This document shows positions 5,714-9,005 of a stretch of 9,005 bases of DNA, in pieces. Position 1 is the first letter of the stretch. Each line of letters starts with the position of its first letter. A program made the position numbers and the translations under genes. Source of the stretch: an uncultured Oscillospiraceae bacterium (GTDB lineage Bacteria > Bacillota > Clostridia > Oscillospirales > Ruminococcaceae); NCBI GenBank assembly GCA_958448395.1, contig CAUDDP010000076.1, positions 1-9,005 of the forward strand, read 5' to 3'. The notes beneath the pieces were generated by a model. That model saw only the letters and a list, made by a program, of their open reading frames with translations, was not told where the DNA came from and made no database searches.

Positions 5714-6667
5714 ATGCAGCAAAAGCCAAAAACCGCTGCGGAATATCAGGCAGAAATGATGCAGCTTTACCGCCGTGCCCATCCGGCACCGGAACCCACA
5801 GCAGAATCCAGTCCAGCTTCAACAGAACCTGCTGTTACCGCAGCACCAACCACTCCAACAAATTCTTTCCCGTCTGCACCGGATCTGCCCCCTGCATGTG
5901 ACAACACAGCTGCCCCAGAACCGTCAGCAACGCTTCCAGAAAATCTGCCACCAGAGATAGCAGAAACACCAATAGAAACCCCATCAGAGCTGCCACCGAC
6001 ATCTGACACAGCCCCTTTGCCGGAACCGCCAATTCTGTTTCCAGAAAATCTGTCACCGGAGATAGCAGGCGAACCAGACGAAACTACATCAGAATCATCG
6101 CTGACATCTGATACAGCCTCCCCGCCAAAACTGCCAACACCCCCTACCAACAACACAACTCCAACACCAGAAATATCACCTGCCAGCCCAACACCAACAG
6201 AAGCTTTCCCGTCCCTGCTGCCGGAAGAACAAACCCCAGTGGTAGAATTAGAACCAGTTCCAACCATCCATCCCAACACGGCATATGGTTTTTTAAAAGT
6301 CATCACCCGTACCGGCAGCGAAGCCAGACCCTTACCCAATGTAACCGTAACGGTCACGGCAATGGAGGGTGCAAACAGCAGACTATACTTCAGCGGAATC
6401 ACAAATGAAAGCGGCGAAACAGACCATATTCCACTGCCAGCTCCAGAACTGATTCCAGATGCCTCTCCAACCAACAGACAACTTTATCAAAATTATGATG
6501 TTGTTGTCTATCATCCGGACTATTTTCGCATGGAGAGCCGTGGGCTGCCCATTTTCCCCGGCATTACCTCTTTACAGAAATTCGCCATGATTCCACTGCC
6601 GCAGCGTCCGGGGGACAATCCACCTACCGTTGTCTATGAAAATACAGAACCACGATTTCCGGATTAA
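5714..6667 (+). CDS. Pro-rich protein with SleC prepeptide-like C-terminal domain
   Basis: A 317-residue soluble protein. Residues 1-24 are a charged head (AAEYQAEMMQLYRRAHP), about 25-188 a Pro/Thr/Glu-rich, surely disordered region, and about 190-296 a beta-sandwich-like domain. That domain reads YGFLKVITRTG, then LPNVTVTV, NESGETDHIPLPAPE, YQNYDVVVYHPDYF and ITSLQKFAMIPL. This order of motifs matches, from memory, the N-terminal prepeptide region of clostridial SleC, which is a carboxypeptidase-regulatory-like fold. There is no signal peptide or membrane segment, so it would be made in the cytoplasm, or in the mother cell if the host sporulates. The start at 5714 is chosen because GAAGGAGGG (5698-5706) lies 7 nt upstream; the frame is open further 5' to 5534, but that would overlap the DUF378 gene and its terminator. 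It is the first gene of an operon with the catalytic SleC-like half. A chaperone, inhibitor or coat-anchoring role is inference. Confidence 0.75.
   Translation: MQQKPKTAAEYQAEMMQLYRRAHPAPEPTAESSPASTEPAVTAAPTTPTNSFPSAPDLPPACDNTAAPEPSATLPENLPPEIAETPIETPSELPPTSDTAPLPEPPILFPENLSPEIAGEPDETTSESSLTSDTASPPKLPTPPTNNTTPTPEISPASPTPTEAFPSLLPEEQTPVVELEPVPTIHPNTAYGFLKVITRTGSEARPLPNVTVTVTAMEGANSRLYFSGITNESGETDHIPLPAPELIPDASPTNRQLYQNYDVVVYHPDYFRMESRGLPIFPGITSLQKFAMIPLPQRPGDNPPTVVYENTEPRFPD
5936..6145 (+). repeat. Imperfect 105-bp duplication in the Pro-rich region
   Basis: Residues 75-109 (starting PENLPPEIAE) and 110-144 (starting PENLSPEIAG) are diverged copies of a 35-residue unit, coded by 5936-6040 and 6041-6145. 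Both keep PENL.PEIA, a Glu/Thr/Ser stretch and TSDTA. The repeat suggests that length, not exact sequence, matters in this spacer. Confidence 0.7.
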
Positions 6668-6759
6668 GTGATAGCAATTGAAACAAATTTTGCAGTCTCA
6701 TCCCGAAAAATAAGTAGCGGACACCGTCCTTCCCGGCTTATGAATAGGAGAACACGCTT

Positions 6760-8160
6760 ATGCCAAGAGGAGAACCTTTTATTCCGGAAACCATTACCGT
6801 ACATCTGGGGAAACCCAGCAACGATGGCAATGTGGTCACAGTACCATTTCCGGATTACGTCAAAAATGTTGCTTCCAGTGAAATCTATCCGACCTGGCCG
6901 GAATCTTCTTTGCGTGCCAATATCTATGTCATCATGACATTTGCTCTGAACCGCATCTATACAGAGTGGTACCGTGCCCGGGGATACGATTTCGATATTA
7001 CAGATTCCACCCAGTATGACCAGAAATTCATCAACGGTCGTGAAATTTTTGAAAATATCAGCCACCTCGTAGATGAACAAATTAACAGCTACATTCGCCG
7101 ACAGGGTACCACAGAACCGCTCTTTGCGGCGTTCTGTAACGGCACTACTGTCACCTGTGACGGGCTTTCCCAGTGGGGCACTGTTGATCTGGCAAATCAA
7201 GGATATGATGCATATGGTATTTTAAGATACTATTATGGTGATGATATTGAGCTGATCCGAAATGCACCTGTTCGGGCAGCAACACCCTCCTATCCCGGAT
7301 TTCCCATTACGCTCGGTTATTCCGGTGAAGATGTACGTACCCTGCAAATCCAGCTCAACCGCATCTCTCGCAACTATCCGGCGATTCCGAAGATTGCCAA
7401 TGTCAACAGCGTTTACGACTATGCCACACAAGCCGCTGTGCTGAAATTTCAAGAAGTTTTCAACCTTGCACCAACAGGTACCGTCGCAGAAGCGACATGG
7501 TATCGGATTGCTTACATCTATACCAGTGTCAAACGACTGGCAGAACTGGATTCCGAGGGAATTGCACAGGAGGAATTCCCTACCCAATATACAGAAGATT
7601 TACACATTGGCATGCAGGGGCAGTCCATTCGCAGCCTGCAATACTATCTTGCCATGGTAGGTGCCTATTATGCATCGGTACTGCCAGTTCCCGTAACGGG
7701 CTATTTCGGCAGCCAGACAGAAAATTCTGTAAAATCCTTTCAAAGAACCTATGGTCTGCCGCAAACTGGCATTGTCGATCGTGCAACCTGGTATGACCTA
7801 TACCGTGCCTATATTGGTATTATTGAATCCCTGCCAGAACCAACCGGTTCTGAAGAGGAAATCGTTCCGTTTCCAGGGGTGTTATTACAAGAAGGCATCA
7901 CAAGCCCGTATGTACGAATTTTACAAACCTACTTAAACTATATCGGGCAAACATACCCAGAGGTTGGTTCTGTGCGGGCAACCGGCTATTTCGGCCCCAT
8001 GACACGAGCAGCTGTCGCAGCATTTCAACGGCTGTTTGGATTACCGGAAACCGGAACTGCAAATGTTGCAACATGGAATGATATTACAAGCGTTTATACA
8101 GACCTAAAATACGGCTATGAAAAACAACCCTATCAGAACCCGGGCTATACGATTTCTTAA
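6760..8160 (+). CDS. SleC-like spore cortex-lytic enzyme: SpoIID-type domain plus three peptidoglycan-binding modules
   Basis: A 466-residue protein likely to be a lytic transglycosylase acting on spore cortex peptidoglycan. Residues 8-167 match the catalytic region of clostridial SleC, a SpoIID-type domain. YVKNVASSEIYPTWP puts E41 at the position of the SpoIID catalytic Glu, followed by LRANIYVIMTFALNR, and GLSQWGTVDLANQG then ILRYYYGDDIEL is the SpoIID C-terminal signature. Cys126 and Cys133 lie just before it. Three PG_binding_1 modules follow at about 183-250, 283-348 and 372-442, each ending in the F-Q...L-x-x-T-G...A-T-W pattern; classical SleC has one. There is no signal peptide. The SleC prepeptide domain is missing here but is encoded by the gene just upstream. 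The start is fixed by AGGAG (6746-6750), 9 nt before the ATG. I give no symbol because the architecture differs from true SleC. Confidence 0.87.
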   Translation: MPRGEPFIPETITVHLGKPSNDGNVVTVPFPDYVKNVASSEIYPTWPESSLRANIYVIMTFALNRIYTEWYRARGYDFDITDSTQYDQKFINGREIFENISHLVDEQINSYIRRQGTTEPLFAAFCNGTTVTCDGLSQWGTVDLANQGYDAYGILRYYYGDDIELIRNAPVRAATPSYPGFPITLGYSGEDVRTLQIQLNRISRNYPAIPKIANVNSVYDYATQAAVLKFQEVFNLAPTGTVAEATWYRIAYIYTSVKRLAELDSEGIAQEEFPTQYTEDLHIGMQGQSIRSLQYYLAMVGAYYASVLPVPVTGYFGSQTENSVKSFQRTYGLPQTGIVDRATWYDLYRAYIGIIESLPEPTGSEEEIVPFPGVLLQEGITSPYVRILQTYLNYIGQTYPEVGSVRATGYFGPMTRAAVAAFQRLFGLPETGTANVATWNDITSVYTDLKYGYEKQPYQNPGYTIS

Positions 8161-8179
8161 ATAAAGGAGGCTGGAATCT

Positions 8180-8689
8180 ATGGCGTATACAAATGAGAAC
8201 CGCCGCAATCATATATGGGAATTACAGCGGTATCTTTATAGTCTTTCTTTTTATGATGAAACGATGCCACAAGTCATACCAGATGGCATTTATGGGCGAG
8301 AAACTGCTCTGGCGGTGCGGGCATTCCAACAAAAAAATGGTCTACGTCCGAATGGAGAAACAAACCGTGCCACTTGGGATGCCATTGTTGCACAGTATCG
8401 AAAGATAATTGGGCAGCCAGCAACAAAGCTATCTGTATTTGGAAAGGGCAGGGAAATTCTCGGACCAGGAGAAACCGGTTTTGCAGTATTGGTACTGCAA
8501 AGCATATTAAAGACATTGCGAATGCGGTATCATAACACAGGGGAATTGCAGCTGACAGGCATGTACGATGCAGCGACACAAAAAGCTGTGCAGGCCTTTC
8601 AGAACCTCACAGGACACAAGCCCACTGGAATGGTAGATCGCCCAACATGGAACCTATTAGCAGCTGCAATCGAAAGTGAAACAAACTAA
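8180..8689 (+). CDS. Small protein made of two peptidoglycan-binding (PG_binding_1) modules
   Basis: A 169-residue protein consisting almost wholly of two PG_binding_1 modules, about residues 10-70 (DGIYGRETALAVRAFQ, LRPNGETNRATW) and 98-160 (TGMYDAATQKAVQAFQ, KPTGMVDRPTW). The two are joined by a short linker rich in Gly, Lys and Pro. It has no catalytic domain, signal peptide or membrane segment. AAAGGAGG (8163-8170) lies 9 nt before the ATG and only 19 nt separate it from the SleC-like gene, so the two are almost certainly cotranscribed and translated in similar amounts. It may help place or concentrate the lytic enzyme on cortex peptidoglycan, or act as a structural spore-wall protein; this is inferred from context only. 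An origin by duplication of the neighbour's C-terminal modules is plausible. Confidence 0.87.
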   Translation: MAYTNENRRNHIWELQRYLYSLSFYDETMPQVIPDGIYGRETALAVRAFQQKNGLRPNGETNRATWDAIVAQYRKIIGQPATKLSVFGKGREILGPGETGFAVLVLQSILKTLRMRYHNTGELQLTGMYDAATQKAVQAFQNLTGHKPTGMVDRPTWNLLAAAIESETN

Positions 8690-8732
8690 ACAAAGGAAAC
8701 CACAATCACTGGTATTCCATTTTTCAACTGCC

Positions 8733-8779
8733 AGCAAAAGGTGGACAGTAGGGATAAAACGTTCTGTCCACCTTTTGCT
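8733..8779 (+). terminator. Terminator of the SleC-like operon (16-bp perfect stem)
   Basis: AGCAAAAGGTGGACAG (8733-8748) is perfectly complementary to CTGTCCACCTTTTGCT (8764-8779) around a 15-nt loop, starting 43 nt after the last stop codon. The trailing sequence (TATTTC) is only weakly U-rich, so it may act partly as an mRNA 3' stabiliser. Confidence 0.65.
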
Positions 8780-8790
8780 TATTTCATGTG

Positions 8791-8844
8791 AGTTCGACGA
8801 GAATGCATTCTACCGCTGCCAATCACAAACTATGCCGGCAGAAT
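8791..8844. repeat. Right arm of the 54-bp long-range inverted repeat
   Basis: This is the reverse complement of 1-54 with a single mismatch (8832). It holds the palindromes AGAATGCATTCT (8800-8811) and TGCCGGCA (8833-8840). It starts 11 nt after the operon terminator. Homology ends sharply at 8790 on the inner side. Confidence 0.9.
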
Positions 8845-9005
8845 CGCTTCGCTCTCTGCCTGTGTCCGCTGTCCGCCATTGTACGTTGTACAAACTTGTA
8901 TCCTTGTTCCTCTGTATTTCTGTATTCTGTATCGTTTTGTTATTTTAGAAGGCGGACAGCGGTGGCTTGTTCCTCATTCCGTTACCAAAACTCTAATTGC
9001 AGCGT
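8845..9005. other. Non-coding tail with nested inverted repeats
   Basis: I see no supportable gene here. CCGCTGTCCGCC (8866-8877) and GGCGGACAGCGG (8951-8962) are perfect 12-bp inverted arms 73 nt apart, and TTGTAC-GTT-GTACAA (8879-8893) is a hairpin inside the loop. This stretch may belong to the same repeat element as 8791-8844. Confidence 0.5.

Noticed and set aside
5767..6474. 235-residue minus-strand ORF over the Pro-rich gene
   Set aside because: A Gly/Ser/Val-rich antisense shadow of Pro/Thr/Ala codons; the plus strand has the Shine-Dalgarno and the conserved C-terminal domain.
8791..8844. Integron attC site, CRISPR repeat or tRNA fragment
   Set aside because: There is no attC core (RYYYAAC/GTTRRRY) arrangement, no regularly spaced copies, and no tRNA cloverleaf despite the GTTCGA string.
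8676..8948. 90-residue plus-strand ORF after the last operon
   Set aside because: It runs through a perfect 16-bp terminator stem and the 54-bp inverted repeat and overlaps the previous gene's end; its reading frame is best explained by repeat DNA.
8973..9005. Possible C-terminal end of a minus-strand gene entering from the right edge
   Set aside because: Only about 10 codons are visible before a stop, too few to tell from chance.

Overview
The window looks like a chromosomal segment of a fibre-degrading, low-to-moderate GC Firmicute, most likely a Ruminococcus or close relative (Clostridia, Oscillospiraceae). Two things point there. The first is a large secreted xyloglucanase-type protein (GH74) ending in a Thr/Glu-rich linker and a ruminococcal-style dockerin, the signature of a cellulosome-making bacterium. 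The second is a clostridial SleC-type spore cortex-lytic system. The assignment to genus is inference from protein style; no rRNA or other marker lies in the window.

Layout, left to right. Positions 1-197 hold one arm of a long inverted repeat and a strong hairpin terminator. Positions 198-2990 (minus strand) encode the GH74-dockerin protein. A 509-bp divergent intergenic region follows, with a good promoter on each strand and two inverted repeats between them (19-bp and 8-bp arms). Positions 3500-4984 (plus) encode a membrane-anchored Big2-VanY D,D-carboxypeptidase, ended by an intrinsic terminator. The next 400 bp carry no protein gene I trust. They do hold what looks like a complete minus-strand small-RNA unit: a TTGACG-17-TATAAT promoter, a 5' hairpin, a CU-rich stretch and a U-tract terminator, with three evenly spaced TTTTCGGA repeats over and upstream of the promoter. 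A short DUF378 membrane protein (5395-5604) follows.

The last block, 5714-8689, is a probable three-gene operon: a Pro-rich protein ending in a SleC-prepeptide-like domain, a SpoIID/SleC-type catalytic domain with three peptidoglycan-binding modules, and a small protein with two more such modules. Together the first two look like the two halves of SleC encoded as separate genes. The operon ends in a 16-bp perfect hairpin, followed by the second arm of the inverted repeat also found at positions 1-54.

Functionally the window mixes plant-polysaccharide degradation (GH74), vegetative peptidoglycan trimming (VanY) and a spore-cortex or coat-type lytic module. The points most worth following up are the split SleC, the candidate small RNA with its phased repeats, the long inverted repeat flanking the whole block, and the large dyad in the GH74/VanY divergent promoter region.
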